Source of the DNA: Nageia nagi
Taxonomy: Eukaryota > Pinophyta
NCBI GenBank assembly: GCA_050084985.1
Contig: JBITNC010000002.1
Location: 30,070,001-30,134,000 of the forward strand
Length of the DNA stretch: 64,000 bases
Direction of reading: 5' to 3'
Shown here: positions 43,561-56,100 of the stretch, piece after piece
Layout of the letters: the number at the start of each line of letters is the position of its first letter
Numbering within the stretch: the first letter of the stretch is position 1
Notes under the pieces: model-generated
What the model was told of the DNA's origin: nothing
Databases searched by the model: none
Seen by the model: only the letters and a program-made list of their open reading frames with translations
Made by a program: the position numbers and the translations under genes

Positions 43561-44239
43561 GAGATGATCTGACAGTTGAGATATGTGATCCATGTGCTCA
43601 TATATGCAACGTCCAAGATGAACAACCTTGGGATGGATGAAATCACATCTAAGGGCTAAGAATGCCAACGTCCAAGAGGGGGTGATGCTAGAGCATCTCA
43701 TGATCAATGTCATAGGTCCATGTGCCTAAAAGGGCCAACATGGGCTCTTGGGATGCTCCCATGCCCAACATCCATGCTCTGGGATCGTCCACTTGCCTTG
43801 AGATTACCAATGCCTAGTTTGAAGTACCACATCCATCCTTGGATCTCCAAATGACCTCGTAGTCGATGCAATCACCTAAGGGGATACTCTATCTCGATGA
43901 GATGAGCACTAATGATTAGAGATACATTTAATGCCAATATTACAATCATCAAAGCTAAAATATGCAACACCTCGTTTAGGGAGACTAATATTGCATTTAC
44001 AAATGTAGTTGCCTTAGTATTATAAATACAACATTTATTGGTATTCTTGCAATTAATTAAATAAAAATAAATAAATAAAAGGGTCATTTATTCCATAATT
44101 AGAGCTTTGTTAAATCTTCAAGTGGAATTTATAACATTTTGGCCAAATTCTACAATAATAGACAAAATCACTTCTAAATTAATGTTCCCATTTATTAGAA
44201 ATGAAATGAGAAAAACACCATAAAAATGGGGACATTACA
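43561..44239 (-). repeat. 3' LTR of a Ty3/Gypsy chromovirus, minus orientation
   Basis: The minus-strand start TGTAATGTCCCC at 44239 directly follows a purine-rich tract (GGTAGGGAGGACT) and the integrase/chromodomain frame. It shares segments with 4520-5373. The left end is approximate. Confidence 0.65.
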
Positions 44240-45170
44240 AGTCCTCCCTACCCAAATCGCTTGTCCCTAATGGATTCAAATGTTCTCCATATTTACTCGG
44301 GAGAGCATCACTATTTTCCTAGGTGGCATCATCAAGGGGTAACACTTTCCATCTAAATAGGTATTCGATGATGTCATGATTCTTTAGTTTCTTGACTCGA
44401 GTATCCAAGATTGCCTCTTGTTCTAATATTAATTTTCCCTCATCATCCAATGGGGGCAATTTTGAAGAAGGGATCACGTGTTGTCCTAATGCCTTTTTGA
44501 GGTAGGATACATATAAAACATTATGGATCTTGCTTTGGGGTAATAGTTCTAGTTCGTAGGCTCCCTCTCCCACACAACATTGTACCTTATAAGGTCCAAA
44601 GAAACGTGATTTAAGATTTTTTATTTCACTCTTCTTATAGGATGATTGTTTGTAAGATTGAAGATGTAGATACACCATGTCCCCTACTTCAAAGCTTCTT
44701 TCGGTGTGATGCTGGTTTGCATACCTTTTTTGCTGATTATGTGCTTGTTGGATATTGTCTTTTAAAGCCCTCAATATGTCTTGATGTTCTTGAATAAAGT
44801 CATAGGCCTTAGGGACCTTGATTTCATTGATAAAAACATCCATAAAGTGAGGCGCTTCATACCCATATAGTGCTTCAAATGGGGACATCTTAATCGACAT
44901 GTGGTAGGTAGAGTTATAACAATATTCCCCTAGATGAAGCCATTTGACCCAAGTTTATTATTGATTTGAGACATAATTCCTTACGTATACCTCTATCCAT
45001 TTGTTAGCGATTTCTGTTTGTTCGTTGGTTTGAGGATGGTAGCTAGTGCTAAGAGTCAACTTGGTGTTTGCTAAATTGAACACCTCTTGCCAAAATGCGC
45101 TCATAAACTTGCTTTTACGATTCCTAACAATGCTCTTGGGTATTTTTTTACCTAAATCCTAATTGCTAGG
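44240..45170 (-). pseudogene. Ty3/Gypsy chromovirus integrase C-terminus with chromodomain
   Basis: Read right to left: 'KSKFMSAFWQEVFNLANTKL', 'TSYHPQTNEQTE' (integrase core with the conserved His-Pro-Gln-Thr-x-x-Gln-Thr-Glu), 'WLHLGEYCYNSTYHMSIKMS' and 'PFEALYGYEAP', then the GPY/F region 'FFGPYKVQCCVGEGAYEL', 'IHNVLYVSYLKKALG', and a chromodomain-like 'ILDTRVKKLKNHDIIEYLF' with 'RWKVLPLDDAT' followed by TAG where the family has Trp. The frame 44319-44900 is open for 193 codons; upstream there is a stop and a short break. The chromodomain usually steers insertion to heterochromatin. This copy is a 3' fragment and inactive. Confidence 0.85.
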
Positions 45171-45483
45171 GTTGGTAAATTTATCCTCAATAAGGATTGA
45201 AGTAATGCTTACTTCATCCTTAAGAGGGTTGTGACAATAAGTATTAGCTTGGTATCATCGTGATGACTTATAGGGCACATCTTATCACATTTTATTTCAT
45301 GTTAGGAAGTTATATCCATGACAATGGATTGTTTTTCATATTGCTACTTGTAGTGTATGGAGTGGTTAAAATATTTTTTTCTTATCCAAATTACAATATT
45401 TGATAGAAAATTACATCCTTATTGAATGAATGCTACCTTTTTCTATTATATTCATCTTAACCAGTAGCATGGTTAAGATGGCA

Positions 45484-45690
45484 TCTTAACTCATTTTTGG
45501 TAAAATCAAGTTTATTTTTTGTGGCATCTTGACTCACTCTTGGTAAAGTCAAGTTTATTTACTATGGCATCTTGACTCACTATTGGTAAAGTTAAGTTTG
45601 CTTGTTGGCTCACTCTTGGTAAAGTCAAGTTTATTTGTTGTGGCATCTTGACTCACTTTTGGTAAAGTCAAGTTTATTTTATTTGTGACT
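45484..45690. repeat. Tandem hairpin array CTTGACT..AGTCAAG in the old Copia 3' region
   Basis: Five units of about 40 bp read TGGCATCTTGACTCACTCTT and then GGTAAAGTCAAGTTTATTT. Units 2 and 5 have a perfect 7-bp stem around a 12-base loop, unit 3 has one G-T pair (AGTTAAG), unit 1 has mismatches and unit 4 has lost its left arm. Confidence 0.8.
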
Positions 45691-46551
45691 TATATTTTAC
45701 CTTATAAATCTTGGCTTTGTATTTGGTCAAGTTGGTATTTGTGGCTTAAAAATTGAAACGTGGCAGTTTATTTAAGTTATTTTTTTATCATTTATAATAT
45801 AATTAAGATAAGATGATCACATAAGTATTTGTATGGTGAAATTGTCATCAAGGGGGAGAATTAAAATTATAAAATATTAAGATGTGATGACACCTTCATA
45901 TACCCTCAACAAATACAAAATAATGATGTAAATAAATAAACATAAACAAATACAAAAATAAAAAATCAATTTTTTTATAAAGATTGATGATATTTTTTTA
46001 TATCTTTGGTTGAGAATGCATTTATATCACTTGATTGATTGTGCATCTGATATTGTTGAGCACATATCATATTGTTAATATCATGTTATGTTTGGTACAT
46101 TTTATTTAGTATGCACATGTGATACATAGTTGATGATGTATATCATCATTGATGTTGTGCATATGTGAAGACTTGATATTTTTTGATTAGTTTATGGATG
46201 ACATCTATATTATATGATGTATCTAAATAATTTTATTTATGAGCTTCTTGTAGCTTGCAAGTTCTTCTTGAGATTGCAAGTTACTTTGAGTATGCAGGCT
46301 CATGGAGGCTCAACATGTCAACATATTATTGAATGACTGTTTTTTACAAAAAAATCATTTTTTGGTTAGTGATTGTATTGTAAAATAATTTATTAAAATA
46401 GTTAAGTAGTTGACCCATTGTAAAACCATCTATATTTTATTACTTTCTCAAATATGTAAAAGTTCTTATCTCCACTTGTATCTCTTTGGAGGAGAACTCT
46501 CTCTCACTCTTTCTCTTTCAACTCTCTACCCAATATTACATTAAAGGAGAG

Positions 46552-47015
46552 TGTTAGAAATTATAATGTAATATTGTGTAATATTTCTCTTTAATTTAAA
46601 TATTTAATGTATATTTAAATACCTTAAAATATTAAAAGAATAAAAATAAAAATATGATTAAATACAAAAACACCTTTAACCTTACCCTTGGGTAAAAAGA
46701 AGGTTAAAAGGTGGGTTTCTTCTTATAAATAGAGAGGTACCCCTCTCATTATGTAATTTTGATCAAGCACGATAATGCTTTTCATGTAGAATTGTAGGAA
46801 TGCTCGTGTAAGAGTTTTGTTAAGGATTTGTAAAAAAGTTGTCTTGAAAGAAGTAATAAAATGATGGTTCAAAGTGCATGTACTCCTAAGAGATGGAGGA
46901 ACCACTATACATGATGTGTTATTTTTGTGTGATTGTTTCTTATTTTTGCTAGATGGATGAATGCTAGATTTATTGGAGAAACTTCATGGTGATCTTGGTT
47001 ATATGGAATCCTTCA
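46552..47015 (+). repeat. 3' LTR of the old Copia element
   Basis: It starts TGTTAGAAATTATAATG after a purine tract (AAAGGAGAG) and ends GGAATCCTTCA, matching the ends of the young LTR. It contains CCTTACCCTTGGGTAAA.G and TATAAATAGAG like the young LTR but is widely diverged. No PBS follows, consistent with a 3' LTR. Confidence 0.75.
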
Positions 47016-49492
47016 ATTCCATCAAGCTTTAGGGTATATTGGATCCTATAATGAATTTCTCATTAGATAATCTAATGGTCCACATAATAATGATATGTTT
47101 ATAGGTATAGGCTAACAATGTGATCGTTACATTGATAATAAATTACTACCTTTATGAGTATAAGTACATATCCTTGTAGCACTAATAGGGTGGGGGCCCA
47201 AAAAAATATCATCTAATACTCAATCATATTTGCAACTACTCTTATGAGTGTATATAGGAATTTACCTCTTCCCAAATTTGACAAGGCATAACAAAGAGTT
47301 AATTCCATTGCCTAAGTAAAAGCCACCTTCCATACCAATGTCTCTCTCATCGAGGTCGAAATGAAAATCCTCTTGCATTGATCCTTGTTGTATCAATGGA
47401 ATTTGTATTCTTATCCCTATACAATCATGCAGGTTATTCCCACTTATGTGTTCGATTTATCAAATACTAAATCGATTACCCTTCGAGGTTCAAGTGGTAG
47501 AAATGGTAGATGTACTTAGTAGTAAGTATAATATCCTCTATCAAGAGATAGAATGTATAAATCTTTGGATCCCACCTCTTTTGGAATACCATCAACAATG
47601 GGAGATCAAAGTCAATGCATGATATACAAGGGTCAACCTTGAATCTAACCACTTTCAAATTTGTATGATCTTGCTTACTTAGTACTATTGAGATTTACTT
47701 GAACAATGCTGAATTTAAAATTATCATAAAAGATGCTTTTAAAGGGATTTTAAAACCATCATAAAAGATACTTTTAAGAGGGGTTTGAAACTTTTGTAAA
47801 ATGTTTTTTAAGGAAATTTAAAAATTATTATAAATAATTATTTTAAGGGGGTCTAAACATTCCATAAAAAGTCATGTGTAAGCAATTTGTAGATGTGGTT
47901 TTACATATATGAGGGTGTTTTTATACCACTTATAAGGCATTTTAAACTGCCATCATAGGGTATCAACTTTTAATGATGCCTACATAGATAACTAGCATGA
48001 AATAATCATAAAAGATCTTTAAGGGTGGTTTAAAACCACCATTGAGGATTAATTTTACTTTAGTGATTTTTTACAACTTTGGGTGTAAGGTGATTATCAA
48101 AATTATAGTTATTTTAGTAATATTTTCATTAAATGTGGCATGGCTTTCCTATCATTATTATTTTAATGGAATGTGCGTATTACCTTTGGTTTTGATTGGC
48201 ACTTATAAATCTAACTATGATTAGTTATACTAACATGTTGTAATCTTTATAGTAGCTACTATCTAACAAGGTAGATAATCCTAATCATTTATTGGTTATG
48301 TAATTTTCTAGGGAACTTATCTTCTTAATCTATGTATATATTATTATTTGGGGTTGTTGTTGGTCCTTTCTAATCCTCTTATATCAAATTTGGCACAATC
48401 ACATTATTTTTGAAATTGATGATTAAAATATTTAGTGATAACTTCCTCATGGAATATATCCTTATGAAGTGGTAATTTAGGTTGAATCAATCACTAAGGG
48501 AATGCAACAAATTGGTTTGATCAAGAATAAAGTGTATCACTACATCAAGTATTCTTTTTTTCATGTCATCATCCATATTATTTTTCTCTTTATCTTTCAT
48601 CACCAAAATTGGTAAATTTTTATGAAGTATCTTTTTCTTATTCTTGAGCAAGAAAGGGTTGTTTGACATGTCCAAATAATACCCTACGAAGGTTATATGT
48701 TGAAGATTTGAGAGGGGAATTTTATATGCCTTTATCAAGTAGCAAGTGTCATTGTTATATTTGTATTAAAATAACAACACATAACTCTAAGGCTTGTCAC
48801 CTCTAAAATGTTTGGAACCTCTTTGAGCCTTCGCATCTAACTATCTAGATATCCAAATTTGACACAAAAGTGAAGCTATGAAACCTAATTCTTGTAGTTG
48901 GAACCATAATATACTCCTACAATATAGTATTAGTTTACAATTTATAACCTTTAGATTAAAATTATTGTCTCCTAATCAAACTATCACATTCATGTTTAGG
49001 AGACTATTTGTAACCAAATTACATAAAGGAAAATATATGAATAAAAATATTTTATTTTGAAATATTAAGAGTAATACATATATAATTTAATGTTAAAATA
49101 TATGTCATTATTCCATGCTTCATAATACACATTTAGCATGTGTCAATCCAAATTATCAAATAATAATTTATTTCTAAAATATATTCAATGTTGACAATTG
49201 GAAAATTATGTCATTGCTTCTCTAGGAAGACAAACCTCCTTACTCTTTCTTCTCCTCTCTAAATACTCTCAAATGGATTTAGTTCTATTTGTGATTGTTG
49301 GATGGGTGTCATTATAGTTATTCATATATTGTAGATGATATGGCTTATCATTTTGATAATGTCATCTTATGAAATTTTCATGCATCAACTCTTGGAACAA
49401 CTATTAATTAAACTTTAATGTGTTCTTAATTGGTTGAGGTGGTTGGTAATTTAAATACATGCATGCATTTCTTGTTATGAGTTCCACCTCAT
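47016..49492. other. No gene seen; AT-rich DNA with a decayed minisatellite
   Basis: A decayed 35-bp repeat around 'ATCATAAAAGAT.CTTTTAA.GGG' runs from about 47712 to 47880 with another unit at 48003, next to the near-palindrome GGTGGTTTAAAACCACC at 48027. The remaining short frames (for example a Lys/Asn-rich 83-codon minus-strand frame at 48487-48738) have no recognised relatives. Confidence 0.5.
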
Positions 49493-49497
49493 CTTTT
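49493..49497. repeat. Target-site duplication, left copy (CTTTT)
   Basis: CTTTT directly before the 5' LTR equals the five bases directly after the 3' LTR (58534-58538). Confidence 0.9.
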
Positions 49498-49995
49498 TGT
49501 TAGAATTTGTAATGAAATATTGTGAATATCTAGACTCCTTGTAAATTCAATTAATCACTTAAAGGTATGTAGATACCTTAAGTGATTAATAGAATTCTTT
49601 AATATGTAGACTTTGACTTTACCAAAGGAGTTAGTTGGTAGGTTGAAGTTTGGTGGTACATTTAATGTAACCCTAACCTTACCCTTGGGTTAAAGGAAGG
49701 TTAGGGAGGTGCTCTCAACCTATAAATAGAGGGCCTCTCCTCATGTAAAGATATCTAAGTTTTGAGTAAGATTACTCTACTTGGTTGTGTAGGAGAGAGC
49801 TAGAGAATAGTTGTAAGAGAGACATAGATTTGAGAATAAGAGAGCTAGTTGTGGATGTACTCCCAAGGAGGGAGGAACCACATTATATTGGTGTCATATT
49901 GTGTGAATGATGTTCTTAGAATTATAGATGTGTTATCTTGAGTTTCCTAGTCTAAGGTCCTAGAGGATTTGTTTAGATCTAGTTCAAATCCTTCA
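49498..49995 (+). repeat. 5' LTR of the intact Copia element
   Basis: Runs from TGTTAGAATTTG to AAATCCTTCA. A promoter-like TATAAATAGAGGG is at 49721, which would place transcription start about 30 bp downstream. Confidence 0.95.
49721..49728 (+). promoter_or_regulatory. TATA box in the 5' LTR
   Basis: TATAAATA, with the same word in the 3' LTR at 58259 and in the diverged LTR at 46552-47015, so it is conserved across the family. Confidence 0.7.
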
Positions 49996-49997
49996 AT

Positions 49998-50009
49998 TGG
50001 TATCAGAGC
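49998..50009 (+). promoter_or_regulatory. Primer-binding site of the intact Copia element
   Basis: TGGTATCAGAGC, complementary to the 3' end region of plant initiator tRNA-Met as in most plant Copia elements, starts two bases after the LTR. Confidence 0.9.
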
Positions 50010-50536
50010 CTTGTTGAGGAAGCTCTTTTGGTGTGGAAGCTACATTTTGGAGGTGCTTCATCCTTCTCAAATTTGGAGATCTTAATCCTAATCTTCATTG
50101 TGAGGTAAAAGGTTTGCAAAGGTATAACCTTCTATCCTTCTTTAACTAAGTTCATTATGATACTAATCTTTTGTATGATTATGCTAGCTCAATGTCTTAG
50201 CAATACCATAATATATTTTTGCTATTCTCTTCTTACTAACAATATTTTATGTTAGTCATCTATTTTTCATGTACAAAGAAATGTTTTTTCTTTTGAGCAA
50301 AAATATATTATGATAGCATCTTATTGAAAAGTTTTTTTTTACAAAGTCTTTTGTGAAAAATATCAAAAAAAAAGGAGGAAGGTGCAATTTTTTACATATT
50401 TTATTGTTGAAATAAAGAGGAGGACAAATTTTTTTGGTTCTACCATAATTTTAAGGGGCACACTCCTAGATTCAAAGGCTCAATATATATAGAATTAAAA
50501 TATATATTTTTTTTTGTTTTTCAACAAACATACTCA

Positions 50537-50567
<31 letters not shown>

Positions 50568-50845
50568 CTTTCTTATTTTGCTTTTGTTTAAAATAATCAA
50601 AACAAAATTATAGTTTAAATCTATTTCAAATATAATTAAAAATATATATATATATATCTATATATATGTGTTTATTTTTTAAATTTGTTTCAACACAACA
50701 CAATATATATCTTTGTTATATATATTTTTTATATTTGAAATAAATTTAAAATGGGGGGTCACGTTCAAATCAATTAACATTATATCAATTTATTTCGGGG
50801 GGTTAATTGATAACAATTTAATTCGTATAAATTCATATACATGTT
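50010..50845 (+). other. AT-rich leader with TA microsatellites
   Basis: Non-coding. (TA)n runs occur at about 50538-50566 and 50641-50668. Unusual poly-T and poly-A tracts occur at 50330-50380. Confidence 0.7.
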
Positions 50846-51695
50846 AAAACGGGCCGCGCGCCACCGCAGCTCCTCCTCAACCGCTCTTCCCCCCCCGCGC
50901 CGGCACCACTCGCGCTCCTCCCGCTCGCCACCTCCCCGCCCGCCTGTTCTCCAGGATGCCACGTCCTGCAGCTGCTTCCTAGACTTCACATGATCGCAGG
51001 CACTACCCACTATGGCATATGCACCACAGACACGGACACTACCACCCCTGAACGGATGCTGCACAGTAGGACTGGTTGTCTGATGGTCTACGCTACCTGG
51101 AGTTCGATGAGGGAGGACGCCGCGTCTCCATTCTCCAGCCGAAGCCATGCTTACCACCACTCCGTCCTCACGGCCATGAGCCTCTTCGACTTGGGCAGGC
51201 TGCAGCCCATGCACTGCCATGCTCGCCGGCAACCTGTTTCGTGGACTGAAGTGCTCGCAGGATATGCAGTGGCATCGCTTCAGCCTCCTCCTCTCCGTCT
51301 TCTCCTCCCTCACGTGTGATTTGCTTACAAAAAATGCACGATGCAGACATAGGTTTCTTGTAATGCCAATGATCTCAGGCCATGCACAGAACGGATACGT
51401 TGAATGGGTCCGTAACCTAGTGTAGACACCCTTTCTGCAATGATCACCGGACATGCACAGAATGGATACGTTGCTTGGCTGTTAAGTCTTCCCAGCTCTG
51501 CACAACCCGGCTCACTGGCTTCATTCTCTTTTTAACGTGGCCCTTCTCCCTTCTCGCCCTCACGTCGCGCCTTGGGTGGTCAACCACCGACTGGTCGCCC
51601 CACGCGACCTCCACCGCCTTCCGTGACCTCCTCGCCGACTTTGGCCCCTGCCACCCCTGCCCAGCCTCCTCTTTCTCCTTCCTCCTACTACGCAT
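50846..51695 (+). other. GC-rich insert in the Copia leader, probable captured gene sequence
   Basis: Base composition switches abruptly from very AT-rich to GC-rich (CCGCGCGCC.. onwards) and back near 51695. On the plus strand, 'PVSWTEVLAGYA' (near 51234) and two copies of MI(S/T)GHAQNGYV (51369 and 51440, 71 nt apart and out of frame with each other) resemble the PPR-protein helix 'VSWN.MI.GYAQNG'. Stops interrupt every frame. Minus-strand frames of up to 224 codons exist here, as expected by chance in GC-rich DNA. Whether the source is a PPR gene is uncertain. Confidence 0.5.
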
Positions 51696-52084
51696 TTAAT
51701 GCTTATTGACTTAGGAATTTTTTTTAGTCCATAAGGTAGCCAAAGCATTACCATGCATTGAAATTAAGGGCAGGGTCTCCTATTCCACCTTCCAAGTCAA
51801 TTGCTCCCATTAAATGCACTTAGGAGTCCTTCACATAATTTCTTATTTTCTCCTCCAAATTTAATGCTTAATTCAATAAAGGTGCACATGCATAGTAATT
51901 TAGTCTAAAGTATGCTATTTTTTAAGTAAATAAGGGAATTTTTTTACTTAAAATACATCACTTCTAAGACAAGTCTTAGCATACAAGTTGGTTCTCTAGG
52001 GATAAAACTTTCAGTAACAAAGGGGGGGGCCTTGGTATAAATTTTATTACTTAAATTTTATCTAGATGCATGTATCTTGTTTGA

Positions 52085-52365
52085 AGACTAAAACATGCTT
52101 AGGACTTAAATTTCTAATGCATGATGCATGCTTAAGTAAATTTTAAGTCATGATAGAATGCATGTTATAAGTATGCTTAAATGTTAAGAATGCATAAGTA
52201 TGCTTAGGACTTAAAATTTTTAATGCATGATGCATGCTTACTTAAATTTTTAAGTCATGATACAATGCATGTTATGAATTAAATACTAAGTATGCTTAGG
52301 ACTTAAATTTTTAATGCATGATGGATGCTTACTTAAATTTTTAAGTCATGATATACTAAGTAGGA
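52085..52365 (+). repeat. Tandem repeat of about 110 bp in the Copia leader
   Basis: Three units contain GCTTAGGACTTAAA.TTT, AATGCATGATG.ATGCTTA and TTTTTAAGTCATGATA. The unit starts fall near 52098, 52203 and 52295. Confidence 0.8.
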
Positions 52366-53157
52366 CTTAGTTCCTTGTTTAATTCATTAAGTGCTTGAAT
52401 AAAGTGAGAAAAATATGAACAATGTAAAAGTCCTTTAGGGGTTAGAACAAAACCCATTGGACTCAATTTTTTTTTTTTTTTGGCCTTTTTAAGGTTTCAA
52501 GTTCGTGTGGATGGAGTATTTTTCATCTTACTTTATATTTTTTGCACATTTGCTTATACTTGCAATACGCAAAAATGTGAAAAGTAACCCCTAAAATGAA
52601 TACATCCGCACGTATTTTCCACAACATGACTTGTTTGGGGAGCCATGAGGTGAGGACAGGGCAGACTGGAGCCCTTTTAGTCCGAAGAACCGAGTGGTGG
52701 TAAGTCCGTCTTAATTGCCCCTAAGACCTCTGTTGGATTGGACATAACTCTATTAGGTGGACAGGCATGTGTGTAGTGATACCACATGTCCGCACGTCCA
52801 TTCAGGGATTATCCTGATAACCTAGGAGGAAAACTGAAACCCTTAATCAAGATAATTAAAATGGCCGGTCCAAGATACGTCGGATCCTTGGAAAATAGTA
52901 AGTACTTCTCCTTGTGAGAGTATATCACTGACCAAGGTGAACTGGTTGAGGACTGGTAGTACCTGGGCTCCACCTTGCGGGCATCCAGGTGAAGGCCTAA
53001 TTCTATACAAGAAAACAACCCCAACTTTATCCTTTGATGGATCGTGGTTAATGAGGTTACACATGTGGGACATGTTTGCTTATTAGTTGTTTTATATGTA
53101 TAAATGAAAATTGTAAAAGTTTACATTCTTATTGCATATTTGTTATTTTTTGTAGCA

Positions 53158-56100
53158 ATGGTTGAAACCTTCGTTCCCAAGCACATACTCGATGGTTCCA
53201 ACTTTGGAATATGGGAACCACGTATGAAAGCCGAGTTACAAGCAAGAAAGCTATGGCAGACAGTTAGTGAAGATGCGGTTGCTCCTACCGATGAGAAGGC
53301 TCTTGAAGTATACAACTCAAAGAATGAGTTAGCAACTTCTATGATATACCGTGCAGTTTCAGATGATGTCCTTCTCATGATTTCTTCATCAACTTCAGCA
53401 AAGGAAGCTTGGGATAGGTTAAAGAAAATCTACCTTGGGTCCAAATTTTCAAGGAGGTTTACCATTCTACAAAAGTTGTTGCAGTATCGACAAAGTGAAG
53501 ATGAAAGTGCCTCCATCTACTTAAACAAAATCATTGACCTCAGGACACAACTGGTTGGTTGTGGATGCAACTGGATCAATGATGAGTTCATGGTCTTCAT
53601 CATTCTACAAAGCCTTACTTCAAAGTTCAGCAACTTTGTCACAGTTATGGAAACAAGGCTTGATGATGAAGAAGATGTCATCTCACTAGATAACCTTTCA
53701 AGACTTCTTCTAAAGCATGAGGAAACTTTGAACAAGAAAATGTTGAACCTTTCTCCAAAGGACCATAGCATTGCTCTAGGAGCAACCAAAACTCCTTTCA
53801 AGAAAAAGTTCAAACATTACAAATTCAAAGACAACAAGTCCTCATCTACCTTCAGGAAGTATGACAAAAAGGGCAACAACAACAACAATCATGGCAACTA
53901 CAGGCACAGGAATGATAAAGCAGGATCAAGCAATCCAACACCACAAGAAAAGTTTGATGGGAATTGTAACTTCTGTGGCATCTTTGGGCACAAAGAGTAT
54001 GATTGTCGCAAAAAGAAATTTGCTCAAAAAGGAAAGGGAAATGCAAATGTGAGAAATTTCAATAATAAAAAGAAGAACAAGCATGCTGCTTCTGTTGCCT
54101 ACTACTCAATGACTCAAACTATTTCAAATGACTGGATTGTTGATACAGGATGCACTAATCACATGTGTTATGAAAAAGATAAGTTTGAAAATTTTCATAA
54201 ATACAAAAAGGATGCAGTTGTGATAGGTGATAATACAGTCCTTGATGTTCACGGAATAGGAAGTGTGAAGATTCATGGAAAGACTCTTGACAATGTCTTT
54301 TATGTGCCTAAACTAAGGATGAATCTCATCTCCGTGATTCAAATTACAAGGAAAGGATGCTCATTTGAGTTTACCTCACACTCTTGGTGTGTTAAGAAAG
54401 GACTTGCCACTTTGATGAAAGGATCAGTAAAGAATGACCTTTATATTGTGGATCAAGTACCTTCAAAGATTTGTCTTGCTACAAATGTTTGTTCAAAAGG
54501 TAATCTTTGGCATCAACGATTAGGACACCTTAACCACAAGAGTATTCAAGCTATGAAAACTCAAGAACTTGTGGAAGGTTTACCTAATATTTCACCCACA
54601 GTTGGTCTTTGTGAAAGGTGCATTCTAGGAAAGATGCATAGGCAAAAGTTTGAAAAAGATAAGGCAACTCGGGCTACTTGTCCTCTTCAGCTTGTGCATT
54701 CAGATTTGATGGGTCCTTTTCAGACTAAGTCACTAGGTGGAGCTTCTTATGTTCTGACCTTCATTGATGACTTCAGTAGGATGACATTTGGTTATCTACT
54801 TGAGCACAAGGATCAAACTTTTGACAGGTTTCAAGACTTCAAGGCACTTGTTGAAAATCAAACTGATTTTAAGATCAAACTGCTGAGATCGGACAATGGG
54901 GGTGAATATAATAGCAATGAGTTTAACGCCTTTTGTGTTAAACACGGGATTAAGCGACAATTCACAATCCCTTACACCCCTCAGCAAAATGGAGTTGCTG
55001 AAAGGAAGAATCGCACCATTATGGAAATGGCAAGATGCATGTTGGGTAACCTTCCTAGTTTCTTATGGGGCGAAGCTGTACACACTGCTATTCACACCCT
55101 AAATAGGTGTCCTACTAAGGTAGTTGAAGGTAAAACTCCATATGAAGCATGGACAGGAAAGAAACCTAACCTCTCACACTTCAGAATCTTCGGTTGTGAT
55201 GCATTTGCCTTCATTACCTCAGAGAAAAGAAAGAAGCTCGATAAACGATCAGAAAAATGCATCTTTGTGGGGTATGATAATCAGCATAGAGGTTACAGGC
55301 TCTACTCTTCATCCCATAAAATAGTCTTTGTGTCTAGGGATGTTAAGTTCAATGAACTTTCTGAGGATACGACCTCTCATGCTAAAATGTCTGATACAGA
55401 TGATTCTTCGCCTGCACCTAACTGGTTGGATGAGCATGTAGAGAAGTCACCACAAGAGCAAAATTCTCCGGCACAGAGAATTACAAGAAGTATGACCTTG
55501 AATAAATCCTTATTTGCCAAAATTGATAATATGCATGAGCCATCAACCTTCAAAGAAGCTTCCAAGCAAGAGTGTTGGATGGAAGCTATGAAAGTTGAGT
55601 ATGAGGCTCTCATGAAAAATGAAACTTGGGATTTGGTTCCTTATCCAAATGAGAAAAATGTGATTGGCAATAAATGGATATACAAGGTCAAGTACAATTC
55701 TGATGGAAACATTGAAAAATACAAGGCAAGGTTAGTAGCCAAAGGATTCGCTCAGAAATATGGTATTGATTATGAGGAAACCTTTGCTCCTGTAGCCAAG
55801 ATGCCTACTGTCAGAATAATTCTTGCTCTTTCTGCAGCTCAAGGATGGAAAGCTTTTCAACTTGATGTCAAAAGTGCATTTCTCAATGGGGACTTAGATG
55901 TTGAAATCTACATGCATCAACCAGAAGGATTTATTCCAGAAGGAAAAGAGACTCTTGTGTGCAAACTAAAGAAGTCTTTGTATGGACTTAAGCAAGCACC
56001 TAGAGCATGGTACAAGAAAATTTCAGGATTCTTTGCAGATATTGGTTTTTCTAAGTGCTTCTCAGATTCAGATCTATATGTACTCAATCAAGGACAAGAC

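Larger units (their letters stand above)
45230..47015 (+). mobile_element. 3' end of an old Copia element related to the intact one at 49498
   Basis: Three blocks match the 3' part of the young element: 'TTAGCTTGGTATCATCGTGATGACTTATAGGGCAC' variants (45245; compare 57608), the 'CTTGTAGC.TGCA.G.TCTTCTT' stretch with 'GCTCATGGAG.CTCA' (46240-46310; compare 57728-57800), and 'AAAAGTTCT.ATCTCCACTTG' with 'GGAGGAGAACTCTCTC' (46450-46500; compare 57940-57975). An LTR follows at 46552. The pol region is missing. Confidence 0.75.

Noticed and set aside
50780-51454. 224-codon minus-strand open frame in the GC-rich insert
   Set aside because: GC-rich DNA has few stops by chance. The product is low-complexity and Arg/Gly-rich without any recognised motif, and the PPR-like words are on the plus strand.
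53104-53157. First ATG of the Copia frame as the true start with an N-terminal signal or membrane helix
   Set aside because: Copia gag normally begins just before the UBN2 domain. The preceding hydrophobic residues read like translated leader, and the second ATG fits better.
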